11,241 nt of DNA from Jimgerdemannia flammicorona (Eukaryota > Mucoromycota > Endogonomycetes > Endogonales > Endogonaceae), in contig RBNI01006522.1 of NCBI GenBank assembly GCA_003990745.1, forward strand, positions 1 through 11,241, given 5' to 3'. Below, piece after piece: positions 1 through 8,541 of the stretch (its first letter is position 1; each line of letters opens with the position of its first letter). Both the position numbers and the translations under genes were made by a program. Below the pieces are notes generated by a model that was not told where the DNA came from, made no database searches, and saw only the letters and a program-made list of their open reading frames with translations.

Positions 1-1
1 T

Positions 2-18
2 AAAAAAAAAAAAAAAAA
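2..18. repeat. poly(A) tract A17
   Basis: Seventeen consecutive A at the window edge. It belongs to a series of unusually long A/T homopolymers in this window. The left flank is cut off, so a target-site duplication cannot be tested here. Confidence 0.9.
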
Positions 19-59
19 GCCTACTTGCTGCACCTGTCAAAATGTGAAGTAATCGTATT

Positions 60-665
60 CCCACGCTTTCACATATTTATAGTGCGGAACCGATATTTTA
101 TACTGCGGAATCGATATATACTTGAACCAATTTGTGTTCACGTGGACCAGGATGCTGTCGATAATCTGATAAAATGGAATTCAGAGTGTGATGGATGGAG
201 CGTCCTGCCCTTTTCTCTAACCGCCAGTTAGTTCCATTTCCCTCCGACCATCCATGCAGACGTGCGCTGCACTACTACAACAACCCCGAAAACCCCTTGG
301 TCATTCTGTGCTGTCCTAGTTTTAGATGGTAACTTTATGTTCTGAAAACTATGCCATCAGTAGTGTTTTTTTTTTTTTTTAAAAAAAATAAATAAATAAA
401 TAATAATAATAATAATAATAATAAAATTGTAAAGTAAATTGTCTTATTATTATTATCATTTTACATTCAATAGGAAACCTTTGTTAATGGAGCCTAAGAT
501 CATCCGATTGGATGATGGGTCAGAAGTTACGATCGACATTGCCCATGATCTGCCCTTAACTCCACCAAAGCTCTACTATCGGAGCTTATCCGGGTTGATG
601 GGCCACCACTAACCCAACGTCGTTTTACATCATCCCAGCCACCGTCAGAATACTTGCTGGGAAGA
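60..665 (+). repeat. Block U, copy 1 (duplicated upstream segment)
   Basis: This block lies upstream of the zinc-finger gene and is repeated, diverged, at 9205-9715 in the same orientation. Shared landmarks in the same order are: a GGAAYCGATATATAC motif (about 107 and 9229), TCTAACCGCC (about 214 and 9317), a stretch reading ACAACCCCGAAAAC followed by TTGGTCATTCTG (about 280 and 9388), TTACATTCAAT (about 460 and 9525), CATGATCTGCC (543 and 9618) and TCAGAATAYTTG (about 647 and 9700). Copy 1 has an extra short tandem duplication around GCGGAAYCGATAT (83-119) and an A/T-rich expansion at 366-426 that copy 2 lacks. I recognise no transposon ends. It is best read as part of a segmental duplication that also carries the zinc-finger gene and its 3' flank. 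Confidence 0.75.
366..426. repeat. T15-A8 followed by (TAAA)n/(TAA)n microsatellite
   Basis: Fifteen T, then eight A, then about three TAAA units and about eight TAA/ATA units. The paralogous block near 9470-9500 has a different A/T-rich sequence here, so the site is a length-variable hotspot inside an otherwise conserved block. The T15/A8 junction could fold on itself. Confidence 0.85.
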
Positions 666-812
666 AATGTTCGTTTTGGCCAGCAAATGCCGCCGCGTGG
701 CAACTAGGTCCGGTGAGTCATTGGTGTCACAAAACGATTTAGGGCTGCTAACCTCAAAATAACAGGAGGTCTATTTCCAGGTTGATCGAGGTATTTAAAA
801 GTAAAGGGTAAA
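488..812 (+). pseudogene. Coding-like remnant with one canonical intron, unrecognised
   Basis: A 42-codon ATG frame (488-613) reads like coding sequence, with IRLDDGSEVTIDIAHDLP inside it. A second frame from about 600 to a TAG at 704-706 continues in the same style, with SEYLLGRNVRFGQQMPPRG. The two do not join without a frameshift. A textbook fungal intron follows: donor GTGAGT at 713-718, branch-site-like GCTAAC at 747-752, acceptor CAG ending at 765 (53 nt). The diverged copy at 9540-9715 keeps pieces of the same reading (DPKTVRF..., SEYLT) but is broken. I do not recognise the family. It may be a decayed small gene, or the intron may lie in the 5' UTR of the zinc-finger gene downstream. 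Confidence 0.35.
792..799 (+). promoter_or_regulatory. TATA-like element of the zinc-finger gene
   Basis: TATTTAAA starts 54 bp before the ATG at 846, nearly the same spacing as the TATA box of the GH17 gene in this window (52 bp). If transcription starts about 30 bp downstream, the out-of-frame ATG at 817 would be left out of the mRNA and the ATG at 846 would be first. Confidence 0.45.
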
Positions 813-845
813 TCCTATGTTCGACATCCAAATTTTGGTCAAAAA

Positions 846-2177
846 ATGGAACACGCCAAGATCAAGACTCAAACCCAGGCTAAGACTCAGGCTCAGACCG
901 TTGTGGCCAGCCAGGCCGTCTACTATACCGTTGCCAATGTCGACCCTCATCACGTCAACGACACATTACTTTCGAACCCTTCTGGTTTCCGTTGCCCTTG
1001 CCCAGAATGCCCGAAGGAAATCTCCGTCTCCGAGGGAATGGATGCTATTCTCGCTCATATCAACGAGATGCACAACAGTATATCATCGTTCCTCCGCTGC
1101 CCATATTCGACATGCAAAAAGGCCTTCAGAGGGATGAACAACCTCCTAATTCACCTGGCATTTCACGATAGCATCTCACCACCAAATATTGACGACCATG
1201 AAGGCACGTCAAGCGAGTCGTCAACGATTTTGGATGCGCCGCCTATCTGTCCAAAACTTTTCCCGCTTTCTGCCCGCACCAGCGGTGTTCGTTACCGGGA
1301 TTGCGCAGCCTGTCTAAAGAAGAAGAGACGATGTCGCCTCCATGCCGTGTTCATGAGCACACGAAAGCGGATTCCGCCTAGAACGGCGTGCACTGGATGT
1401 AAGTACGACAAAAAGCAATGCCACAAAGGCCCCTCATGTTCTCGCTGCGGCCAACTCGGTAGGCCTTGCTTTGGAGACGATACGTACCGCACCGTCATTA
1501 AGTCTCGATGCAACCAGTTGACCTCGACCAATGAAGATGACATCATGCAGGCAATCCGCGACCTCAAGTTCATTCTCTGGGTCGGAGACGTCGAGCGGCG
1601 CACCGGCGACTCTAAACTTCAAAAGAGGCCACAGATCAACGCCAACATCAACCGCTACGCGCTGTGCGTCCAGGAGTATAATGGCGTGCAGTTGCTCCGC
1701 TCCCTCGAGGTTCGTGGTGATCCAGTCGCAACAGAGATCCGATCCGTCATAGGCAAATGGTTTTTCGATTCCGATAAGCAGAGAGCGAGCACTCCAGGCA
1801 TGGCGCTGGACATGGAGGCCGAAACAGGCGAAAGAGGAGACTTGTACACCATGACTGATGCACAGAAGATTATCGCCTTGGTCGTTCACGGAGACCCGAT
1901 TACAACAGAGACTCAAACCTTCGTATGCAAATGGCTTGACGACGGACAGAGGACAGGCACGGACGTCACGCCAGATACGGAGATGGATACAGGCGATGTC
2001 AAATTCCAGAACCGGAGAGATGCAAACGAAAAAGGCGACCTGGATGAATCTGAGAACTGGATGCGATCGTTCATGCTGACTTATAGTGGCTGGCCAATGG
2101 AATCCGGAAGCGTTGGTACTGGTACGATGCCATTACCATCCCACGTAGACGAGGTACTGGGTTGGTTCGAATTTTAA
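846..2177 (+). CDS. C2H2 plus Zn(II)2Cys6 zinc-finger protein, putative transcription factor
   Basis: Intact 443-aa ORF without an evident intron. In order: a Gln/Thr/Lys-rich N-terminus (1-20); an irregular C2H2-like finger (C50/C52, C55, H71, H76); a perfect C2H2 finger, C-x4-C-x12-H-x3-H (C85, C90, H103, H107); a half cluster C-x2-C-x6-C with a basic KKKRR loop (C153, C156, C163); and a complete fungal Zn(II)2Cys6 cluster C-x2-C-x6-C-x5-C-x2-C-x6-C (C182, C185, C192, C198, C201, C208). The C-terminal part carries two related segments (about 287-333 and 345-388, both with an R/H-GDP..TE....KW core). These motifs suggest nuclear DNA binding; the target is unknown. No fungal transcription-factor middle homology region is recognisable. 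The ATG at 846 is chosen because it opens the frame containing all motifs; an out-of-frame ATG at 817 lies upstream. A broken paralog lies at 7326-8290. The specific family is not recognised. Confidence 0.8.
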   Translation: MEHAKIKTQTQAKTQAQTVVASQAVYYTVANVDPHHVNDTLLSNPSGFRCPCPECPKEISVSEGMDAILAHINEMHNSISSFLRCPYSTCKKAFRGMNNLLIHLAFHDSISPPNIDDHEGTSSESSTILDAPPICPKLFPLSARTSGVRYRDCAACLKKKRRCRLHAVFMSTRKRIPPRTACTGCKYDKKQCHKGPSCSRCGQLGRPCFGDDTYRTVIKSRCNQLTSTNEDDIMQAIRDLKFILWVGDVERRTGDSKLQKRPQINANINRYALCVQEYNGVQLLRSLEVRGDPVATEIRSVIGKWFFDSDKQRASTPGMALDMEAETGERGDLYTMTDAQKIIALVVHGDPITTETQTFVCKWLDDGQRTGTDVTPDTEMDTGDVKFQNRRDANEKGDLDESENWMRSFMLTYSGWPMESGSVGTGTMPLPSHVDEVLGWFEF

Positions 2178-2668
2178 TTTTGAACCGACGTCTTGGGAAT
2201 CATGGTTTTGCATATAGTTGTGTGGCGTAGCATACATGTCGACCGTGCTATGAGTTTTGTCCGGCTCCGAAGCTTACTGTCTATCACAGCCTATGTCAAT
2301 ATTGTATACCAATTCGTTCTAGTATTTGTTGATATACTAGATATGTTTACCCGCAGCACAATAAATATCGAGAGCAATAAGTACATGTCCTATCCTGTTC
2401 TTTCAGAAGCTCATTCGTATGCACTATTCGACCGATATCCGTACTAAAAATGTTGGACCAAATTAAAGAAAGCAGCGGAGATGAGGTATTGAAGAATATA
2501 TTCGTTTAAAGTTTGTATATTTCACATCCTTCAACTGTCAACAAGTCCTCCAGATAGCAAAGTGGCCCCACTGGGTCACGTGCGTAAGACTAGTCGACGC
2601 CGTTCCGTATCACTTCGTAGTTTTTCTTCTCTTGACTGCGTGCACTTTTTTGGAGATTGCATCACCAG
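2178..2668 (+). repeat. Flank D, copy 1 (3' flank of the zinc-finger gene)
   Basis: This segment is repeated at 8288-9078. Shared landmarks include GACCGTGCTATGAGTTTTGT followed by CCGGCTCCGAAGC (2241 and 8350), TATACTAGAKATGTTT (about 2332 and 8443), the AATAAA signal, TATCCTGTTCTTTCAGAA (2390 and 8698), TTGGACCAA (2453 and 8780), GCCGTTCCGTATCA (about 2599 and 9018) and GATTGCATCAC (2655 and 9062). Similarity fades after about 2668. Copy 1 lacks the ~200-bp retro-insertion seen in copy 2 and so shows the uninterrupted state near 2374-2395. Confidence 0.8.
2360..2365 (+). terminator. AATAAA poly(A) signal of the zinc-finger gene
   Basis: AATAAA lies about 183 bp after the stop codon. It is conserved at the matching place in the paralogous flank (8471-8476), supporting a real 3'-end signal, although fungal poly(A) signals are degenerate. 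Confidence 0.5.
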
Positions 2669-3938
2669 AATACCTCAGATGATGGATTTGGTATACACAT
2701 ATAATATTTTAATGCTAACGCACTGCTTCCGGCAGGTTAGTTATGCATCCGAAGATCGCTTGTTTATTTCCCAGCAGTTGACCATTTATGGGTTCGGTTA
2801 GCCTGTGGCTGAATGGGCGTTTGACAGGAATTTTCGATTCCTTATGGTTTATTAAGTCATACACGTGCTTTCGCATGCCACCGAGGACGATCCTTTTCAC
2901 GATAAGCCTATGCAGGATTCTTGGCTCACGCCATGGTCAACAAGAATAAAACACCCGACCGGAGCGGGAGTCTGGGTTACGATCGTAAATTGAGAGCCAT
3001 CGTTTGACATTGCGCGTCAGACATTTGCGAGCATGGGTATGGGGATCCAAGAATTGGGGAATTCTGTGCGGCTGTGCTGGTATCGGAGCCGTGGGGTCGA
3101 TGCCACGCAAATAGTAGAGTAGGTGAGCTTTTCCGACTATATTTAGAAAACAAGCAGATGCAGATGTCAAATAAGAAAATTTTGTCCTCAACCAAGCCAC
3201 ACCACAAACGATGTCGGCGGCACAAAACTCTACGTCGCCGGCTGCCATGGAGACAGACGAGGTTCCATAGAGGTCGAGAACGACAAACTTGAGATTGTGA
3301 GTTTACCCCTTGAGTATGCAATGACCATACGTCCATTTAAGAACGAGGATCATATGCTGGATAATGCGATGCGATACATAATGAAAAAGTGAATCAATTT
3401 TTTTTTTTTTTTTTTTTCATTTGTCTTCGCCGAAGTGGGTGCGCGAGGAAGGGGGGGTGGAGAGGGTAGAAGAAATGTATGTGTATGCGCATGTGTGGGA
3501 GAAATGAAAAGAGCGAGGACTTTGTTTTGCTTTACGAATATAATATTTGGAATAATGTGGGGTCTGAACATCAATATTTATCCACTCGAGGTCGATTATT
3601 GCGGCTATTCCATTCCGCATCCATCCGAAGTGAAGATGATAAACATTAGGGTATAGACAACTGGTACGTGTCCCTCCCATTGTCATTACTCTTTACTTGT
3701 CTGCGATTTGTGCGGGAGGATTCTCAATGTATATACGTCCGTCCACTTTACAGACAGAACATGCGCCATCGAAGTCATGGACAAAGGGCTACAGGACCTC
3801 ATCGATCTGTGCACAGTTGTGGTGGCCGCGTTCAAGGTTGAAGCATCGAATGGCGACTCCGAGTACGGTGAGGACGCAGTGTAGCCGTGAGACGAGGTGT
3901 TTGCTGGGATTACATGGGCGTGAAGTGCATTTAAAGCT
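2669..3938. other. No recognisable gene; scattered coding-like fragments
   Basis: Open frames here are short and interrupted. Two plus-strand fragments look more coding-like than the rest. One begins at the ATG at 3210 (MSAAQNSTSPAAMETDEVP, then TAG), with an acidic reading in another frame behind it (VENDKLEI, followed by GTGAGT near 3297). The other runs from about 3753 to a TAG near 3887 (CAIEVMDKGLQDLIDL inside) and follows an acceptor-like TTTACAG. No family is recognised. A T20 tract sits at 3398-3417 and a purine-rich G tract near 3435-3475. This could be a decayed multi-exon gene, but the evidence is thin. Confidence 0.3.
3398..3417. repeat. poly(T) tract T20
   Basis: Twenty consecutive T between two unrecognised coding-like fragments. 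No obvious target-site duplication is seen in the immediate flanks. Confidence 0.9.
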
Positions 3939-5125
3939 TCAACGCAGGTCAAACTCCAGAACGAGCTTGCCGAATTGCTTCCCATTCCTAGAGTTCAATA
4001 CACCTCGTATGTGGCTTCGACGTTCTCCTTCGTCAACCCCTTCCACACACCGCTCACAACCGGCCGGACCCTATGCTCATCCACGAACCGCGCCATCTGT
4101 TCGAATTCGGCGCGCGAGCCCATGGTGCTGCCTTTAAGATCAACGCTCTTGAGCACGGCTGACATGGTGAACGTGACTTGAGGGGCCACCGTCATACCGT
4201 ACACGGAGATGATGCCACCCAGGCGCATGAGCGCAGGGTACTTAGGATGCAGCGGACCGCCGGCGCCATCGGTGATGGAGTGGAGCCAAGAAGGCTGCGA
4301 AAGTGGTTGGGCCAGGCGTCTACAGGGTGAACGAATAAGCCAGTCGTGATCCACCCCGAGAATTGAGGAAAAAAATGCAAACGGACGGTATAGAATGCAC
4401 CGTCTTTATAATCGACGCCTCCTTAGCGCCGAGTTCGACGGCACGTTTGACCTTGATATCATCAGATGAGGTGACGTAAACGTTTGCGTTCAGTAGTTTA
4501 TGTTGGGATGGCAACTCGATATGTCAGCACGTGACTTACGCCATTTCATCAGTTTTACGTCATTCATCATTAACGCGTGAAATACGCGACCTACGCAAGT
4601 TCAATAAAAATGCCCCTTTTTCACAACAGTTTAATTAATTTGTTTACTGAAATTTAGAATCAGGAATAGGAAGACAACATCGTATCGCAATGCGTGTAAC
4701 CGACTTACCAATGCCAGTGATAAGGACGTAGTCGCCGCTTTGGACGTGAAAGTTGTTCTGTGAGGATATAAAGTATTATCAGCATTGGAAGGTCAGATTG
4801 GTCGAGAAGATGCAAAATATCGAATCATGTCACACCACGATGATGCGAAAGACCATACCTCCACGCAGCCAATCCGGCAAGCGGGAGAGCGGCCGCCCCG
4901 GCAATGCTGGGGTGAGCCGGGGCTGGAAAAACATTCTTGCGTGGAACGACAATATACTCGGCGAAGGTACCTTCATGGGAGAGAAATAATCCAAGCATAG
5001 CATATGCGGTAGTTATTTTCCGCAAATAAGCGATGGAATTTACTCGGATCTTCACCGGGGTTATATCCGATACACAGTACCTCCCATCCACGTAAATAAA
5101 GAGCAGTTGCCGATTGGTGCTCAAT
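3939..5125 (-). pseudogene. Decayed medium-chain zinc-type alcohol dehydrogenase/quinone reductase-like gene
   Basis: Read on the minus strand, fragments follow the order of an MDR oxidoreductase (NAD(P)H-dependent reduction or oxidation of alcohols or quinones): near 5120-5035 ATALYLRGWEVLCIGYNPGE (substrate-domain start); near 4980-4860 GTFAEYIVVPRKNVFPAP followed by AAALPLAGLAAWR; 4757-4709 VQSGDYVLITGIG (start of the Rossmann part), bounded by CAG and GTAAG splice-like sites; near 4500-4405 NANVYVTSSDDIKVKRAVEL; near 4320-3995 an ITDGAGGPLHPKYPALMRLG segment through VRPVVSGVWKGL; then QFGKLVLEF before a stop at 3941-3939. Several frameshifts separate the pieces: one base appears lost near 4427, one shift lies near 4270-4285 and another near 3990. 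The usual GCDAAG region and most of the GGVAL segment are missing. Preserved introns argue for an unprocessed copy. The 5' end stops at the T28 tract. Confidence 0.8.
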
Positions 5126-5134
5126 CCATTTACG

Positions 5135-5162
5135 TTTTTTTTTTTTTTTTTTTTTTTTTTTT
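5135..5162. repeat. poly(T) tract T28 at the 5' edge of the dehydrogenase relic
   Basis: Twenty-eight T exactly where homology to the dehydrogenase N-terminus stops; on the minus strand it is a poly(A) run just upstream of the relic. TTTACG occurs on both sides, but T-run slippage can explain that, so it is weak as a target-site duplication. Confidence 0.85.
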
Positions 5163-5836
5163 ACGCTCAGTGGAACGCGACACGCTGGCATAATTACAAT
5201 CGGATTTTTATTAAGTCTGCGCATATTTTCATTCATTTGCATCACGCTTAACTAATTTTTCGTTACTTCAGCTTCAGCTCCTTCGAATGGATAACCATAA
5301 AAACCATGCTAAAGGGTTCCGTACCCCCTCCGTACAATGCAAACCGACACCGCCTTCCCTGTCACATTGACATTTTCATTTATATTTCATTTATATTAAT
5401 GGGATTAGCGGGGTTTCCGGACTGGGGAGGTACTATGCCATAAATATTGCGATAATTAATTATGTATATATAGTTTTCAGAGGTGATCTTTTTTTTCTAA
5501 AAAAAAAAAAAAAGATAGTTACCCAATTTGATCACAACAGCCTACTACGGGCTTTCAATCGTATATATCTTGGGCTACCGGCACAACCGGTGAATACACC
5601 GGTCGTCACAGTTCCTCTGTCCCCATACATTACTAATCGTTCATCTCGTATGGGGTATATGGCTGTCCACTATGACGTTCGCGACCAACCTCGGAGCGCA
5701 ATAGTATACAACAGGAGGATCCTAGTTCCAACCTTTCGCGTGACTGGATCGTAATATAGAATTGTTTCCACAAACGAAGGACTGGTGTAACATGCATATA
5801 TGTACTTCACTTTGGTTTGGAGCGCAACCCTGAGTC
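5163..5836. other. Intergenic region upstream of GH17, no gene seen
   Basis: There is no convincing ORF. It is A/T-rich, with a doubled CATTTATATT motif near 5378-5398 and an inverted repeat ATC-T8-CT-A15-GAT (5486-5516) that could form a hairpin. It presumably contains the GH17 promoter region. Confidence 0.6.
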
Positions 5837-5845
5837 TATAAAAAA
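5837..5845 (+). promoter_or_regulatory. TATA box of the GH17 gene
   Basis: TATAAAAAA begins 52 bp upstream of the GH17 start codon, a good placement for a fungal TATA element with a short 5' UTR. Confidence 0.65.
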
Positions 5846-5888
5846 GGTGGACGTGAGATTGCGATTCCCACATCGGCATTCTTACACC

Positions 5889-7097
5889 ATGACGAAGATT
5901 CAAGCTCTGTTGGTCCCAATACTCCTCGTTCTGGCTATTCTCAGCGCCCTTGTCAGTGCAAAGCCGATTCGCAAGAGCAAGAGGGATGCTGGTAAGTTCC
6001 GCTGCCGAACACTTGACGCGGAGAACAGCATGTATGTTTTCATTGAATTGAGTTCCTCAACTAATTGTCCTTTACTCGAACAAAAATAACTATAGGAAAC
6101 TTTTGGGGTATTGCGTATACGGTTTACTCGGCGAACGGCCAGTGCCTCTCTCAAGATCAAGTCACCAATGATGTGGCTCTGATGAAGAATGCTGGCATAA
6201 CGCACATCAGGATGTACGGGCAGGACTGCAATGGCCTGAACTCTGTCCTCCAGGCCCTAGAGGGAAGCACTATACAGGTGCTCGCTGGGATATGGTTTAG
6301 TATGTGATATCCTAATCTCTCTGCTATGAATGTAAGAAAATTTTCTAAAATCGCACCATATATTCTTCAGCCGACGATGCCAGCTACAGGACAGGGATAT
6401 CCTCTTTCCTTGCCACACTCCGCTCCCAACCTAGTTCCGTACTTTCTACCAACTTGATGGGTGTTATAGTGGGCAACGAGAATGTCAACTCTGGCTTCAT
6501 GAGTGAAGGTCAGCTGATCGCATATATTCAGGACGCTTCCGCACAAATCAAAGGCGCAGGGTTCAGCTCTGTGAAGATCACCACTGCCGAGCCGCCGAAC
6601 ACGTACACAAAGACTATCATGGACTTATCGGTGATTGACTTCGTACTTCCAAACGTACATCCGTACTTTGGGCAAGTGAGTGTCGGAGAAGCGTTTTCCA
6701 ACCTCATGTCGCAGGTGAACGCATTGAAAACGAAAACAGGAAAGCCACTTATTGTCGGTGAGTACAATCGCTGCGAAACCATGATAAGTGCATGACACCA
6801 TGTTCACCGTGAAATTCGCACTAATGTCATTTTCGTGTCCTCCTCTCCTTAGGCGAAACTGGCTGGCCATCTGCAGGCAACACATTCGGCTCGGCAGTTC
6901 CGTCGCTGGCAAACGAACAACTCTACGCGAAAGATGTTATTTGCAATGCGCCTGGGCAAAATCTCCAGTACTTTTTCTTTGAGGCGTTTGACTCGGTGTG
7001 GAAACAGCCGGGCCAGTTCGGAGTTGAGCAACACTGGGGTGTGTGGGATCGTGTCACTAGCAACCCGAAAATTAATTTCGTGGGCATTCAATGCTAA
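5889..7097 (+). CDS. Secreted glycoside hydrolase family 17 beta-1,3-glucanase (four exons)
   Basis: The spliced gene encodes 312 aa: exons 5889-5991, 6096-6299, 6371-6757 and 6853-7097. The introns have donors GTAAGT, GTATGT and GTGAGT, AG acceptors, and lengths of 104, 71 and 95 nt. All three are phase 1 and the frame closes at TAA (7095-7097). The product has a hydrophobic signal peptide (about 1-24, ending LVSA), then KSKR (29-32), a possible Kex2 site, and a GH17 TIM barrel starting at GNFWGIAY (35). The expected catalytic residues are present: acid/base E139 in VGNE and nucleophile E233 in VGETGWP. The FFFEAFD segment (272-278) is also typical. GH17 enzymes hydrolyse or transglycosylate beta-1,3-glucan in the fungal wall. 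No C-terminal GPI-anchor signal is visible; the protein ends FVGIQC, so it is probably soluble or wall-associated. Endo- versus exo-/transferase activity cannot be decided from sequence. It appears fully intact although pseudogenes flank it on both sides. Confidence 0.93.
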
Positions 7098-7135
7098 ATA
7101 ATAATAATAGCTATAAGAGCTCACAAATTATCGGG

Positions 7136-7141
7136 AATAAA
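7136..7141 (+). terminator. AATAAA poly(A) signal after GH17
   Basis: AATAAA lies 39 bp after the GH17 stop and runs into a 13-A tract (7139-7151). The position is plausible for a fungal 3'-end signal. Confidence 0.5.
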
Positions 7142-7214
7142 AAAAAAAAAAGGGTTTCTTGGTGATAAAAATCAAGACTATGATACCAAATAGCGAAAAA
7201 AAAAAAAAAAAAAA
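7139..7214. repeat. Two poly(A) tracts, A13 and A19
   Basis: Thirteen A at 7139-7151 and nineteen at 7196-7214, in the spacer between the GH17 stop and the truncated zinc-finger paralog. No target-site duplication is apparent. Positions 7098-7325 otherwise hold no recognisable gene. Confidence 0.85.
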
Positions 7215-7325
7215 GTATGCGCATAAGTGAAAAATAATAACCAAATTGGCCGAGTGAGATCTTAATCAAGACGGCGAACGTCAATTCCTTCGCGCAACGG
7301 TATGAACAAATTAGCGGCGAGCAGG

Positions 7326-7898
7326 TGCCCAGAATGCCCAAAGGAAATCTCCGTCTCCGAGGGAATGGATGCTGTATATCACCTTTCCTCTGTTGTCCAT
7401 ATTCGACATGCAAAAAGGTCTTCAGAGGGATGAACAACCTCCCAATTCACCTGGCATCTCACGATAGCATCCCACCACCAAATACTGACGAACCCCATGA
7501 AGGCACGTCAAGTTTGTTGTCAACGATTTCGGATGCACCGCCGATCAGTCCCGCTTCCTGGCCGCACCAACGATGTTCGTCACCGGGATTACGCAGCCTG
7601 TCTAAAGAGGAGACGATGCCGCCTCCATGCCGTGGCCATGAGCACACGAAAACGGATCCCGCCTAGAACGGCATGCGCTGGATGCAAGTACAACAAAAAG
7701 AAGTGCCACAAAGGCCCTTCATGTTCTCGCTGCGACCAAACCAATTCGGCAGGCCTTGCTTTGGAGACAATACGTACCGCGCCACCATCGAGTCTCGATG
7801 CAACCAGTTGACCTCGACCAATCATGCAGGCGACCCGCGACCTCAAGCTTATTCTCTGGATCGGCGACGTCGAGCGGCGCACTGGTAACTACAAGCCT

Positions 7899-7937
<39 letters not shown>

Positions 7938-8290
7938 TATAGATCAACGTCAAAATTAACCGCTACGCGCTGCGCGACCAGGAGTATAATGGCGTGCAGT
8001 TGCTTCGTTCCCTCGAGGTTCGTGGAAATCTGGTCGCAATGGAAATCCGATCCGTCATTGGCAAATGGTTTTTCGATTCCGATAAGCAGGAGGAACGCGC
8101 TGGACATGGAGTCCGAAACAGGCAAAAGAGGCGACTTGATACCATGACTGATACCCAGATTTGCTCCTTCGAGGTTCGGAGAGATGCAAACTAGAAAAAG
8201 GCGATTTGGATGAATTTGAGAACTGGATACGATCGACTATCCAATGGAATCCGGAAGCGTAGATGAGGTATATACTGGGTTGGTTCTTGA
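7326..8290 (+). pseudogene. Truncated, frameshifted paralog of the C2H2/Zn2Cys6 gene
   Basis: Homology to the intact gene begins abruptly at 7326 (matching 999) and runs to its end, so the first ~50 codons are missing. Seen by comparison: a 31-bp deletion after 7372 removes both histidines of finger 1; finger 2 is intact (CPYSTCKKVFRGMNN, H, H); a deletion near 7548 shifts the frame; the first Cys of the half cluster is Tyr (TAC) and one codon is lost; the Zn2Cys6 cysteines survive, but an extra 4 bp (near 7740) splits the cluster between frames; an 11-bp deletion lies near 7823; a 4-A site has become A35 (7900-7934); the second C-terminal repeat is absent. No continuous reading frame remains. 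Remaining DNA similarity is high in the zinc-cluster part, suggesting fairly recent duplication. Confidence 0.92.
7900..7934. repeat. poly(A) tract A35 inside the paralog
   Basis: The intact copy has CTTCAAAAGAGG at the matching place (about 1618-1629); here the four A have become thirty-five. No flanking duplication is seen, so homopolymer expansion is more likely than insertion. Confidence 0.9.
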
Positions 8291-8495
8291 ACCCACGTCT
8301 TGGGAGTCATGGTTTTTATATATAGTTGTATGGTGTAACATCGCATGCCGACCGTGCTATGAGTTTTGTCCGGCTCCGAAGCTTACTATCTCTATCACAG
8401 TCTGCCAAGATTGTATGCCAATTTTCTCTATGGTATTTTTCAATATACTAGAGATGTTTGCCCGAAGCGCAATAAATGTCGAAAACAATAAGTCG

Positions 8496-8541
<46 letters not shown>

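Noticed and set aside
25..231. 68-codon plus-strand frame at the left end
   Set aside because: It starts with TTG, has no recognisable motif, and lies in a duplicated block where the other copy does not keep the frame.
1434..1916. 160-codon minus-strand frame inside the zinc-finger gene
   Set aside because: It is antisense to the zinc-cluster coding region, which explains its length; no motif of its own.
5135..5169. TTTACG on both sides of T28 as a target-site duplication
   Set aside because: Too short, and partly made of the T tract itself.
7900..7934. Poly-lysine stretch in the zinc-finger paralog
   Set aside because: It is only the A35 tract read in a broken pseudogene, not a functional basic domain.
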